Positions 47,820-59,514 of a stretch of DNA of 64,000 nt are shown piece by piece; within the stretch, counting starts at the first letter, position 1, and every line of letters starts with the position of its first letter. Source of the stretch: Daucus carota subsp. sativus (Eukaryota; Streptophyta; Magnoliopsida; Apiales; Apiaceae); assembly GCF_001625215.2 (NCBI RefSeq), contig NC_030385.2:44851598-44915597 (forward strand), given 5' to 3'. The position numbers were made by a program, and so were the translations under genes. The notes beneath the pieces were generated by a model that was not told the DNA's origin, searched no databases, and was given only the letters and a program-made list of their open reading frames with translations.

Positions 47820-48700
47820 TGTAAGAAAAAGATACTCACCCTCTTTTTGGGTGCAATTATTGTGAAGATCGTGCCTAACTGGAAAATTCTGTACAACAGC
47901 TACTTTTGCTTTTGCTGCTGATAGTAACCATTAGAAAGGGATTCAAAATTGAAAATTTTATATGGCTTATGAATTTTAAGGAATCATATTTGATTTTGAT
48001 TTTATACAAATTTATAAAATATTGCAGAATTGACGTTGAATTTTAGGAGTTAAAGATAATGTCTCAAAATCTCGTGGATTTTGATGAGATTTGAAATATT
48101 TTATAAGATAATTGAACAATCCCTAAAATTTATTATTTTATGAAAATAAAAAAACCCTAAGTATTTGAATACCATCAGATTATAATGGATTTTAAATAAT
48201 CTCAATTACTATCATTAAGTTTTTAAGGATAATATAAAATCCTCGTTGAATTATACCAGATTTTGTGGTATAATTTAATTCTAATATTTTTTGAAATTCC
48301 AAGTGAATATCCTCAAATAATTTTTTTTAAAAAAGAATTATAATTGAATGCATCCCCCAAATGATACTCTCTCCCTCGCGATAAGAAATCTAACCAAGTA
48401 AAAACTACTGCATGACTGGTAATCTTTGATTTTTTTTTTAACTTTAACCTGATTAAGATAGTGCACAAACTAAACCCCCAAAGTATATAACGAATACAGA
48501 TGCTAGTTTGTTCTTCTCCAACAGCCTCCTCAGGACATACAGTTTTATATCTCCGAAATCTGTTTTTTTACATCTCTAGTTGTGGAAACTAGTCACACAT
48601 TATCACAACAGGGCTTAGAATAGAGAAACTATGTATAAAACTTCGTTGTAAGATAAAGATGTAGAACTAATGTGCCGGGATGCACACTTACATACTAAAG
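47820..48700. other. Spacer between KO1 and KO2
   Basis: AT-rich, no gene seen. The distal part (48480-48740) is KO2 3' flank and is copied beside the KO remnant at 53531-53580. Confidence 0.65.
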
Positions 48701-48751
48701 CATAAAGTGGCAAAATAACTGACAGACGCGACTTAAGGGTAAGGGAATTCC

Positions 48752-51573
48752 TTATTCAACCAATCTGCTCCTTGGCTTTAAGATGGCGAGCATTGGTTGG
48801 AGTTTACGGGCTGTAAGGCCAACAATATCAACATCTTCTGCCTGACCATCCGTCAAACTCCACTCAAACTCTTGTACTAGTCTGCCAATTGCCATACGAG
48901 AGATTGTCATTGCCTCCAGAGCTCCTGCACACACTCTCTTCCCCCCTCCAAAGGCCATCGTCTTCTGCAATTCCATGGTGTCAGAATCATCATCCATGAA
49001 TCTCTCCGGATTCCACTGATCAGGATTCTCCCACACATCCTTGTCCATGTTACATCCGTAAATATTTATGGCAACCTACAAAAACAATGATAATGTTATA
49101 TTTATGATTAAGGCAATGTGGGAGGGAAATATTATGAGGCTTTAGAAGGAATGAAGTAACCTCGCTTCCTGAAGGAACAAAGTAGCCTCCTAATTGAGTA
49201 TCTTCATGCACGTAACGCAAAGGGATTATTGGAACAGGACTGTGCACTCTCAGTGTCTCTTGGAAAATAGCATATAGATAAGGAAGCTGTGGTAAGTCCT
49301 GCTCTGTGATTCTGTCAGACCCGCACACCCTACTGATCTCCTCGTAGAGCCTCTCCTAAAATATAGAAGCAAATAAGTTCCTGCATAAAAATTTACTTAA
49401 GAAGCATGAATAAATGATCCAACCTGCCGCTTTGGATCTTTAGCAAGTTCATATAGAGCCCATTCAGTTGCAACCACGGTAGTATCAGCTGTTTCAATAA
49501 TCACCTCCCAAAGTAACATCTGAATTTGCTTCTCGGATAGCATTTTCCCCACAGATTCCAAGTAACCAAGATAACACTGCACACCGTGTTTTGATAGTCA
49601 GGTAAATGTGTTTAAGAGTTATTAGAAAATCAAGAAATAACTTAAAGGCAATGTAAAAAAAACCTCTGGTAAACCATTTTGTTTTCTAGCTCCCTGAATA
49701 AGGGATTTCATAACTGCAGACCTGCGCATATCCATTTGCCCGATCCTGTTTTCAAACCCTCTATTCGGAATCCATTTTAGATATGGGAAGAAGTCTCGCC
49801 AATCTACATCAATTCCACCCACCATTGGATCATGAACTAGACAATTGAACATCTCATGCCTGGACATTGTTGTTCCAAGTTCATCCACGTAAATGGACTC
49901 CACGTCGTCTCCTAAAGTCTGCATATCCCAAGTAGATATGATTTTCAAAATTCATTTCACCTTGCTTCCTAGTAAGATTACAACAAAATTCTAGAATTAC
50001 ATAATCCTTTCATAATTAAACTCACTTGTTTTAATGCTAATCCAAAAAGTCCAAGCTCGAACAGTTCTCTGAAGTTTATACTCTCAAGAGGACAATTTTT
50101 TGACAAGGCATGCAACTGGTCAGATACGTTCTCAATCAAACTATCTCTGTGGAAACGCTGCCCCTTCTGCTAAAGTGCAATAATCAAGAGATGACAATTA
50201 AATCTAGTATCAATGAGAAACAGATGAATACAAACAAAGATTGAAATTTAATTCGCTGCACAACACTAACCTGAGCATTTGGCCCCAAAATATGTGTTAG
50301 CAAATGTTTCTTTGCTGTCTTGTGAAACTCATCATAATCACTCATCGCAACCAGTGATTTATCAGAAGCAAGGATATCCAATGCTTTCGAAAGCTTTCTA
50401 GTAGAGATGGCAGGGAATCTTGTCACCATGGCCTAAAATGAAGCCATACAGATTTAATACAAAAACTCTATTGCTATAGGAGTTCATTCTTAAGCAAAAA
50501 GGAGATAGTTTGTGCTTTCTGTAAAAATAGGCTTGATTATGTCGTTATCAACCTTAAGCAAACAGATGAAGATGGATAAAAACGATAGCTTCACTTTTTT
50601 TTTTGCTACATTTCTTTAAAACGTTAACAATTCAATTGCCCAAGAAAAAAAAAAGAATATAATAAGGTTGTTCCACACATGTTGTCAAACTTCAGATGAT
50701 CCTAACATTGTATTTACAGAAAAGTGTTAGTAATTTCTAGTATATTTGATTTCTAGTAACAATTACAGAAAACTGTCAGGACCTCAGGGTCCATACAATC
50801 GACTATGATGGCGAGTAATTTTAGTACTTGGCGAACAATAAACTAACAGGCACAACGGTTTGGCCTTGTATATGCTTTATTAGGCTGAATTTGATTTCTA
50901 AAACATGAAAGTCTTAAGCGACAATTACAATCACATTCTGCAGAGTGATAAGTACGGTTTACCAGTTGATACGAATGAATATGAGTTTATATAACTAGTT
51001 CACTAATCAGGAAGAGAAAAGAGGCTACCTCTCTGGCCACATCATTAGAATTGAGTACAACCAAACTGGTAGAGCCAGTTTTAATAGAGTAAACAGGGCC
51101 ATACGTGGCAGCCCACTTGGTAAACGTCTTGTGTGGTTTCTTCTCCTTCAACTGCAGCAGATTCCCGATTATTGGCAACCCTGGTACCTCTGCATCCAGT
51201 TGATCCACATGCACAAGGTAACATTTAATTACTTAGCACTCGGATGAACTTGGGGCCGTCTGGATCATGGGATTTCCACTCCGCTCATAGGAACGAGACA
51301 TAACACATTTTTGTTCAAATATCTCATTCACATTCCCGTTAACCAGGTTGGAATCCCAGAACTCATACGGGCATTTATATACTTTTGCGGATATTACCAT
51401 TATGTAAAATTTGTCGTACCTGGTAAAGGCGGGAGACCTGGGGGTAATTTCAAGCTATGATCCACAAATGTTTTAAGCAACAGAAGTGAAAGACCACCAA
51501 CAGCAACAGCAGGGCCGCCAACTGCAAGTGCATTAACCATAGGCGTCGATTGCATTTTCACAACTACATCCAT
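48752..51573 (-). CDS. KO: ent-Kaurene oxidase KO2 (CYP701A) with a lost splice acceptor at exon 6
   Basis: Exons 51573-51420, 51189-51029, 50432-50271, 50166-50026, 49918-49664, 49585 or 49576 to 49424, 49355-49161, 49075-48752; 517 residues if exon 6 kept its ancestral start. Frame is open throughout, with [31 protein letters not shown] and [14 protein letters not shown] (Cys about 459). The short first exon encodes [18 protein letters not shown] plus an anchor. Oddity: where KO1 and KO3 have TAG|GG before exon 6, KO2 reads CAC|GG, so the canonical acceptor is gone. The next AG lies nine bases in (GTGCAG|TGTTAT); its use would remove only Gly-Val-Gln and keep the frame. These residues lie before the I-helix, so the enzyme might survive. 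Close relative of KO3. Confidence 0.92.
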
Positions 51574-52248
51574 TTGATATGATCAGTTCCTCACCAATTG
51601 TGCATTGAACAAAATACTTTAAGATTAGACAGACAAACATGTATTTAAAGGAGAGTATAATATACAGGCAAGGAGTAATAAAAGGAAGTTGACTAGGGGA
51701 CAGACACGGATTAGTGTGTAGAAATGATACCTTTAAGATTCGAACAGAAGTTCAAGGCAGATAGATTTGTCTTGTAGTAACTGGTTAAACTTCTATAAAT
51801 AAATAGTCTCCAGATCATTGTCTTCGAATCATAAATCGAAAATCGGAACTAATGAATTCAGCTACCGATTAACGATTTGTAAGATGCTTTTCCCGATAAA
51901 TCAGAAATAGTTAGTAAAATCAGAATCAAATCGATACATCTTAAAATATAATACAAGATAATCGATTTTTTTTAAATAAATGTATTTTTAAAACATAGTT
52001 CAAATTAAAAAAATCTTTACTGTATATAACCCAAACCAATTTATCCAAATTTATTATTCAAAATTCTATTACAGTGACTCAATTTCAATATGTAATACAT
52101 AATTCCAGAAATAAATTCGATAACATCATCATGAGATCAGTTATGACTTAAACTCTCGATCTCTTGTTACGTTCTTCTCGCAATTAATTTGATTTAACCT
52201 TACATCTATTAAATACATTTATGTTATCACTCTGTAAACTTCTGCACC

Positions 52249-52256
52249 TATAAATA
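52249..52256 (+). promoter_or_regulatory. TATA box of DEFL1
   Basis: TATAAATA 117 bp before the start codon; the same motif and neighbouring sequence (ATGTATCAAAATATG) recur before DEFL2 and DEFL3. Confidence 0.7.
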
Positions 52257-52365
52257 TGTATCAAAATATGTATCAGACAACAATACAAGTTAATCTACAT
52301 AGTGTTAAACATCATCCTGCAACACATTACAATCTCTGAGCTCCTGCTTACTTTGTTTTGCTCTA

Positions 52366-52706
52366 ATGGCTAAATCATTCTACTTTTATCTTATTGTTGC
52401 TCTCCTTTATTTTTCAGGTACTTGTAATTTCCGAAAAAATATTTGCAAAATTATTAATCTGTTGTCACACATTTTCGATCTCTGATTTATGATTTATTGT
52501 TTGTGTAAGCAGGTAGCATGTCTGATGTTGATGCCCAGAAAAGATGCATAAAAACGTTGGATCCTAATAACTGTGTGCTCTCAAGCTGTAAACAAACGTG
52601 TTTTACGCAATATAAAGGAAATGGGGTCTGCATTGCCAAATCAGGTGGCCAGTCTTACAGATGCGATTGTGTCTATAACTGCGGAGAAGAGCTTTCACCA
52701 TTGTAA
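52366..52706 (+). CDS. DEFL1, secreted eight-cysteine defensin-like peptide
   Basis: Two exons, 52366-52417 and 52513-52706, giving an 81-residue preprotein. Exon 1 encodes a signal peptide (MAKSFYFYLIVALLYFSG); the intron splits it from the mature part, as is usual for plant defensin-like genes. The mature part has eight Cys in the order C-x8-C-x4-C-x3-C-x9-C-x10-C-x-C-x3-C, with the C-x3-C and C-x-C pairs of the CS-alpha-beta fold. Likely an apoplastic peptide in defence or signalling; the target is unknown. It lies upstream of KO2, in opposite orientation. A polyadenylation-like AATAAA follows the stop. Confidence 0.9.
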
Positions 52707-52779
52707 ATTATGTTCTGATAAATTTTTTGTGTAATATATTACGGACGGAATTTCAATAATAAAGTGTTGCAATTCATTT

Positions 52780-53530
52780 ATTTATGACGGCAAAAGTTGT
52801 ACCCGAGTATTAATCCGAGACTAATATTCTGCAATATGTTCTGTCTATATTTTGCGACTTTAGTAGGCAGAACGTATAATACTCCATTTAAGAGCGCTGA
52901 ACCCTTAAAATGACTAGCTAATATTTTTTTTCTTTACATGAATGCTTTTAACATTGTACAATGCAGTAGAATTTGCTGAATCATCTACAAATAACATGAA
53001 TGAAGAAAATTAGGATTGAAATTTTAATCAACATTATCTTGTGTTTCAAGCCGACAGTCTCCGGCAAGCAGAGAAGCCACTTTTGAGTTCCCCATTGGCT
53101 TAAAGCTGCTGGTTTAGATACCATTGCAGGCTTATGAATGATAAGCGCTACATTCAGTGTTCAATTTTGAGTGTCTGAGTTAATATATCAATCCAGGACT
53201 ATAAATGAAGAAGAGCTATTTAGACAAAAATTTCAAGACTTTGTATGAACATCTAAATATTCATAGTAACAGTACTACAAAGTCATATTAGATTGTGATT
53301 GTATCGTGTTTGATAGTGTATTATAATGCTTATTTGTGAAATTTAATTCTTCCCTGTAGATATCAGATCTTTATTTAGGAAAGGAAAATCCAACGAATTT
53401 TAAACTATGGTATGATTGGTATCTTTTATACTTCTGAATTTCGATATGATCTAGTTACTGGACATGCTAAACCAAATATACAAGTAATCAAAACATATAA
53501 CAAAGGGTGTACTATTTAGTCTAGCTCAAG
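52780..53530. other. 3' flank of DEFL1
   Basis: Contains a stretch (53041-53165, CTGCTGGTTT, TAAGCGCTACAT landmarks) that recurs downstream of DEFL2 at about 55675-55775, showing that the whole DEFL-containing unit was duplicated. No gene. Confidence 0.65.
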
Positions 53531-53730
53531 GAAAAGAATACAAATGCAAGTTTGTTCTTCTACAAAAGCTTCCTCAGCATGTAGACTCCACTCAAATTCT
53601 TGTATTAGTCTACGATTGCCATAAGGGAGATTGTCATTGCCTGGAGAGCTCCTGCACACACTCTCTTACCCCCTCCAATGGCCATTTGTCTTCTGCAAAT
53701 CCATGATGTCAGATGTTTCATCCATGCCAA
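53531..53730 (-). pseudogene. KO remnant: part of exon 8 and 3' flank only
   Basis: Positions 53584-53727 match the interior of KO exon 8 on the minus strand, including most of the haem-loop coding sequence (RVCAGAL region). 53531-53580 matches KO2 3' flank (48495-48545). Exons 1-7 are absent and small indels break the remaining frame: a lost base in the CCGATTGCC segment and an extra base in the GGCCAT segment. It marks the place of a fourth KO copy between DEFL1 and DEFL2. Confidence 0.9.
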
Positions 53731-53769
53731 TGGATCTGTCAGTATAATATGCACCCAGGAATTAATAAA

Positions 53770-54270
53770 AGGAAAATTAGGGGTGGCAATTTCGGGTAAC
53801 AAGTCGTGTTTGTGTCAGCAATCGGGTCGATTAATAAAACTGAAAACTGAAGTTTTTAGAAATGAAATTCTAATTTCGGGTCCATTTCGGGTCAATCGGG
53901 TGATTTTCGGGTCACTTTCGGTTTTGTCTTTATAAATCGGGTTACGGATTGGATCGTCAGACCGTGTCTGATAATGTCAGGCCTAAAGACAATGACCACG
54001 GGACAGATACAGAGGAATAAATTAATAATCTTGAGATTATAAATTTTATGTCTTCAAATTAATAAAATCTTCAGATATATAATCCAGACTAATTAAATCA
54101 AATTTATTAATTTATCAAATTTCTACTTAATTGATTCCAATATCCGCACAGTTTTAAAAATCTGATCAATATTATCCCAGAAAGAAATTTGATAACATCT
54201 ATTACGTTTTTCTGGCAATTAATTTAAACTTAACACCTACTAAATACAATTCTGTTACCACTGCAAACTT
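53770..54270. other. Spacer with partial hAT-like element
   Basis: TTAGGGGTGGCAATTTCGGG at about 53776 starts a block of TCGGGT-type repeats reaching about 53950, the style of the hAT-like elements elsewhere in the window. Right end and target duplication not clear. No gene. Confidence 0.45.
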
Positions 54271-54277
54271 TTACACC

Positions 54278-54285
54278 TATAAATA
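54278..54285 (+). promoter_or_regulatory. TATA box of DEFL2
   Basis: TATAAATA 111 bp upstream of the start codon, in a promoter nearly identical to those of DEFL1 and DEFL3. Confidence 0.7.
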
Positions 54286-54388
54286 TGTATCAAAATATGA
54301 ACACTACAATGCAAGTTAATCTACATAGTAAACATCATCCTGCAACATATTACAATCTTTGAATTCTGTGCTTCCTTTGTTTGCTCTA

Positions 54389-54729
54389 ATGGCCAAGTCA
54401 TTGTACTTTTATCTGATTGTTGCTCTCCTTTATTTTTCAGGTGATCGTAATTTTCGGAAAAATATATACTATTAATTATTTGTTGTCAGCACAATTCTGA
54501 TCTCCGGTTTTATGAACTATTACTTGTATAAGCAGGTACCATGTCTGAAGTTGATGCCCAGAAAAGATGCATAAAAACGTTGGATCCTAATAATTGTGTG
54601 CTCTCAAGCTGTAAACAAACTTGTTTCACACAATATAAAGGAAATGGAGTCTGCATTGCCAAATCAGGTGGCCAATCATACAGATGCGATTGTGTCTACA
54701 ACTGCGGAGAAGAGCTTTCACCATTGTAA
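54389..54729 (+). CDS. DEFL2, secreted eight-cysteine defensin-like peptide
   Basis: Exons 54389-54440 and 54536-54729; 81 residues. Signal peptide MAKSLYFYLIVALLYFSG. The mature part differs from DEFL1 by one residue (SEVDAQ instead of SDVDAQ). All eight cysteines are kept with identical spacing. The intron is the same length class (95 bp) but has drifted more than the exons. Confidence 0.9.
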
Positions 54730-54799
54730 ATTATGTTCTGAAAATTATTTGTGTAATGTAATAAGGATGAAATTTCAATAATAAAGTGTTCCTGTTCAT

Positions 54800-56360
54800 T
54801 TATTCAAATGACGGCAAAAGTTCAGTGCAGTACCCTTAAATGGAGTTCTACAGTATGTTGCGTTGATGTTTTGCAATATATAGTAGGCAAGACTAATAAC
54901 AATGTGCAGTGCAGAAGAATGTAGAATCTTTACTAAATCACAATTATGCGAACAAATAACATTAATTAAGAAAATTAAGATTCATATTTAGATTAACATG
55001 ATCTCGAGTTTGAAGGGGACTGTCTCTGGAGAGCAGAGAAAAGTTGCCAGCTGCTGCAGACCATCTGTAAGAAGGTGACTGTTTCCAAGCCTACAAACTC
55101 CGTAAAATGCTATCCTGATAGATAGCTGCAATATAAACAGATAAGCAAGAAGACAATTAAATCTAACTGCAACCAATATAAAGTCATTAATCTAGTCAAG
55201 TGATAAAAGGCGGCAACATACAAAGCCCGTTTGGCCGAACTTATGACTTATGACTTAAATTGACTTATGACTTGACATGACTTATGTGATAATCCGGGAG
55301 TTAAAAATATATGTTTGGATAATTTTGAGTTATTAATGACTTATGAGTTATTAAAATATAATAATAAAAATAAAAATGATTTATAGGTAATTTTTATCAA
55401 AAAAAGTTTTAAAAAATTAATTCACTGAAAAAAAATACCTCAAACTAACTTCTGACTTTAAGTCAGTTTCTTGTTTATTTCTGACTTTAAGTCGTCTTCT
55501 GACTTATTACACAAATAGACGTTTTCCAGCCTAAAGTCCCGGCTTTAAGCCGGGACAAACAGGCTCATAGTCTAGTCTTAAGCGTTAGATAGAGTGCAAG
55601 AAGAGGAGAAATAGGAGAAAACAAAAGGATGAATGAAAGGAGAGGCCTGCGAAAATGGAGGGCTTGAAATTGAAACTGCAAAGCCACTTTGAGTCTCCAA
55701 GGGCCCAAAGCTGCTGGTTTTGATATCATTTCAGGGCGATGAATGAATTAGCGCTACATGCAGAGTTACAAGTCAAGGCTCTCAGTAAATATATAAATGC
55801 AGCAAGACTGTAAATGAAGAAGTGCCATACTAAATATTCAGAGCAATTTTATAAGGCTTCCAATGGACATCTGGATCTTCATACTAAACTTTTTGGTGCC
55901 ATACTAAATTGTGATTATATTGTGTTTGCAATGCTTGATTTGCGAAATTCTATTCTTCCCCGTAGACACAGGGATCCCTAAAAGAAAATTCAATTCTTCC
56001 CTGTCGACAGGGATCCCTACTTAGTAAAAGAAAAATCCGACGAATATGAAACTACCGGATGATCAGTATCTCTATATTTCTGAATTTCAATCTGATGATT
56101 AATACTATAATCCTAACTAAGTTAACCAAAATTATTCATTTCTCAAAATCCTACTAGCAATTCAAATTTCCAGTTTTTTATTAGAATTTCATCAATACAT
56201 GTATTGCAAGAATAAATTTGATAACATCTTTTACTGTGAGATCAATTAGGATATCAAATAATTTTACGATAAATTTGAACTATACATCTGTTACTTTTTT
56301 CTTACAATAAATTCAAACTTTAAAACCCATTAAATACAATTATGTTATCACTCCCCAACC
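54800..56360. other. Spacer between DEFL2 and DEFL3
   Basis: No gene. Contains the DEFL1-flank homology (55675-55775), a short GACAGGGATCCCTA duplication (55969-55979 and 55999-56012) and the MITE below. Confidence 0.65.
55223..55565. mobile_element. Probable GCCCGTTTGG-type MITE
   Basis: Left AGCCCGTTTGGCCGAACTTA, right the complement of AGCCTGTTTGTCCCGGCTTA. The interior is rich in TTATGACTTATGAC repeats. Target duplication not certain. Confidence 0.55.
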
Positions 56361-56369
56361 TTCTGCACC

Positions 56370-56377
56370 TATAAATA
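56370..56377 (+). promoter_or_regulatory. TATA box of DEFL3
   Basis: TATAAATA 120 bp upstream of the start codon. Confidence 0.7.
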
Positions 56378-56489
56378 TGAATCAAAATATGTATCAGACT
56401 ACATTGCAAGTAAATCTACATAGTGTTAAACATCATCATTCTGCAAGATATTACGATCTCTGAGCTTGTGCTTACTTTGTTCTGCTCTA

Positions 56490-56818
56490 ATGGCAAAATC
56501 ACTGTACTTTTATCTAATTGTTGCTCTCCTTTATTTTTCAGGTAATTCTAATTTTCAAAAAAAAATATACTATTAATTATTTATTGTCAGCACATTTCTC
56601 ATTTCTTATATCTGGTTTTATCAGGTACAATGTCTGATGTTAATGCCCAGAAAAGATGCATAAAAACGTTGGATCCTAATAATTGTGTGCTCTCGAGCTG
56701 TAAACAAACTTGTTTCACACAATATAAAGGAAATGGAGTCTGCATTGCCAAATCAGGTGGCCAATCGTACAGATGTGATTGTGTCTATAACTGCGGAGAA
56801 GAGCTTTCACCATTGTAA
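56490..56818 (+). CDS. DEFL3, secreted eight-cysteine defensin-like peptide
   Basis: Exons 56490-56541 and 56625-56818; 81 residues. Signal peptide MAKSLYFYLIVALLYFSG, mature part as DEFL1 except SDVNAQ. Cysteine spacing is unchanged. Its stop codon lies only about 195 bp from the KO3 stop codon, so DEFL3 and KO3 are convergent with short 3' ends. Confidence 0.9.
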
Positions 56819-57013
56819 ATTATGTTATGAAAATTATTTTGTGTAATGTAATAAATATGAAATTTCAATAATAAAGTCTTTAACATTGTGCAGTGCAGTA
56901 GAATCTGTACTAAATTACAATTACTGAATTTTGTAGATATAACATGCATTAGGAAAATTAAGATTGAAATAAATGGACATAATGCACACGATTCAGGTGC
57001 AAAAGGAAATTGT

Positions 57014-59260
57014 TTATTCAAACAATCTGCCCCTTGGCTTCAAGATCGCGAGCAGTGGTTGGAGTTTGCGAGCTGTAAGGCCTACAATATCAACATCATC
57101 TGCCTGATCATCCGTCAAACTCCACTGAAACTCTTGTATTAGTCTGCCAATTGCCATACGGGAGATTGTCATTGCCTCGAGAGCTCCTGCACACACTCTC
57201 TTACCCCCTCCAAAGGCCATTGTCCTTTGCAATTCCATGGTGTCAGATGTTTCATCCAAGAATCTCTCAGGGTTCCACTGTTCAGGATTCTCCCACACAT
57301 TCTTGTCCATGTTACATCCGTAAATATTTATGGCAATCTGCAAAACAATGATAATGCTATAAATAAGATTATGACAAAGGAACCTCCTATTTGAGTATCT
57401 TCATGAGGTTTGATAAGTATTATAGTAACCTCGCTTCCAGAAGGAACAAAGTAACCTCCAATTTGAGTATCTTCATGCACATAACGCAGAGGAATTATTG
57501 GAACAGGACTGTGAACTCTCAGAGTCTCTTGGAAGATAGCATAAAGATAAGGAAGCTGCGGTAACTTCTCCTCTGTGATTCTGTCAGACCCGCAGACCCT
57601 ACTGATCTCCTCATAAAGCCTCTCCTAAGGTATAAAAAAAGATCAGTTCCATGCATCATATTTACTTAAGGGGGTGTGGTGAAATGTTCAAACCTGCCGC
57701 TTTAAGTCTTTAGCAAGTTCATATAAAGCCCATTCAGTTGCAACCACGGTAGTATCTGATGTTTCAATGATCACCTCCCAAAGTAAGACAAGAATCTGTT
57801 TTTCTGATAGCGTTTTCCCCTCAGAATCCAAGTAATTAAGATAACACTGCACGCCCTATTTTAATCCGAGTCGATTTAGTGTGGTGTAAAATTATTAAAA
57901 ATTTAAAAGATCAAATAATAACTCAAAGGTGTAAAACAACCTCTCTTGAAGCAATTTGTTTTCTAGCTCTCTGAACAAGGGATTTCATAACTGCCATCCT
58001 TCGGATATCCATCTGTCTGATTCTGTTTTCAAACCCTCTATTTGGAATCCATTTTAGATATGGGAAGAAGTCTCGCCAATCTACATCAATTCCACCCACC
58101 ATTGGATCATGAACTAGACACTTTAACATCTCATGCCTTGACATTGTTGTTCCAAGTTCATCCACATAAATGGACTCCACATCCTCTCCCAAAGTCTGCA
58201 AATCCCAAGTGGCTTCCATTAGTGAAATTACAACTTAAAGTACATTGACCATAATTAATTAAACTCACTTGTTTCAATGCTAATCCAAAGAGTCCAAGTT
58301 CAAACAGTTCTCTGAAGTTTATACTCTCAAGAGGACAATTCTTTGACAAGGCATGCAACTGGTTCGATACGTTCTCAATCAAACTATCTCTGTGGAAACG
58401 TTGCCCCTTCTGCATAAGTCCAATAATCAGCAGATGATAATTGATCAGTATCAATTAAAGACTGGGGGTAAAACAAAAAATTGAATACTTATTTCGCTGC
58501 ACAACACAAACCTGAGCACTTGGCCCCAAAATATGTGTTAGTAAATGCCTCTTTGTAGTCTTGTGGAACTCGTCGTAATCACTTATAGCAACCAGTGATT
58601 TATCACAAGCAAGGATATCTACTGCCTTTGAAAGCTTTCTAGTAGAGATGGCAGGAAATCTTGTCACCATGGCCTATAATGAAACCATACAGATTTAGTA
58701 CAAAAATTCTAATTAGCATAGTATTTCATTACTATTAGAAAAGAGAAGAGGCTACCTCTTTGGCCACTTCAGCAGAATTGAGTACAACTAAAGTGGTGGA
58801 TCCAGTTCTAATAGAGTAAACAGGGCCATATGTGACAGCCCACTTCGCAAATGTCTTGTGCGGTTTCTTCTCTTTCAACTGCAGCAGATTTCCGATTATT
58901 GGCAACCCTGGTACCTCTGCATCAATACAGACAGACACATGAGGTCACTATCATATACGTCGAGTGACCAGTTCTCCCAAAATCATACGTTAACAATATA
59001 ATTACTCATTAAAATATAACATGATCTTGGTAAGCCCTCCTCCCAAGTCCCAATATCTTGAGGTTTTGGGAGAATTGGTTACTTAACATGGTATCAGAGT
59101 ACTCACCTGGTAAACGAGGGAGATCCGGAGCGGATTTCCAGTGATGATCGACAAATTTTTTGATCAACAAAAGTGAAAGACCACCAACAGCAACAGCAGG
59201 ACCACCTATCGCAAGTGCATTAACCATAGGTGTTGATTGCATGTTCACAACCAAGTCCAT
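57014..59260 (-). CDS. KO: ent-Kaurene oxidase KO3 (CYP701A), intact
   Basis: Exons 59260-59107, 58916-58756, 58673-58512, 58409-58269, 58195-57941, 57855-57694, 57624-57430, 57337-57014; 517 residues, all junctions GT-AG including TAG|GGC at exon 6 (lost in KO2). Membrane anchor at about residues 13-36 ([19 protein letters not shown]), KO signature [14 protein letters not shown]-helix with ETSDTT, ETLR, and [14 protein letters not shown] with Cys about 459. Same reaction as KO1. Close to KO2 (shared N-terminus and C-terminal [18 protein letters not shown] tail absent from KO1). Intron 7 holds a short extra copy of the end of exon 7 (about 57380-57406). Confidence 0.95.
59020..59098. repeat. 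Short dispersed repeat, possibly an LTR-end fossil
   Basis: About 75 bp in KO3 intron 1, related to about 63466-63535 in an intron of the CPS-like gene (shared CCCTCCTCCCA and GGGGTTTT/GAGGTTTT blocks). The TGGTATCAGAG at its end looks like a tRNA-Met primer-binding site, so it may be a scrap of an old LTR element. No larger element is visible. Confidence 0.35.
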
Positions 59261-59514
59261 CTGATATGATCACCTGCTTAACCACTTGTATGTTCCAGAA
59301 ATCAATTTAGAGACTAACTAAGGCATGCATTTAAATTTTAAACACCACGTGTATTTAAATGGACTGTAATATACAGACATGGGAATAGAAAAAGGATCGA
59401 GTTGACCAGGGTGCAACGGTGCCGGCACGGCGGCACGGCACAGATTAGTTGGAGAAATGAACCGTTTAAGAATCCGACAGAACATTAAGACAGACAGATA
59501 TGTCTTTTGATGTC

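Noticed and set aside
53584-53802. A functional short KO protein
   Set aside because: Only a broken part of exon 8 remains, so it cannot encode a P450.
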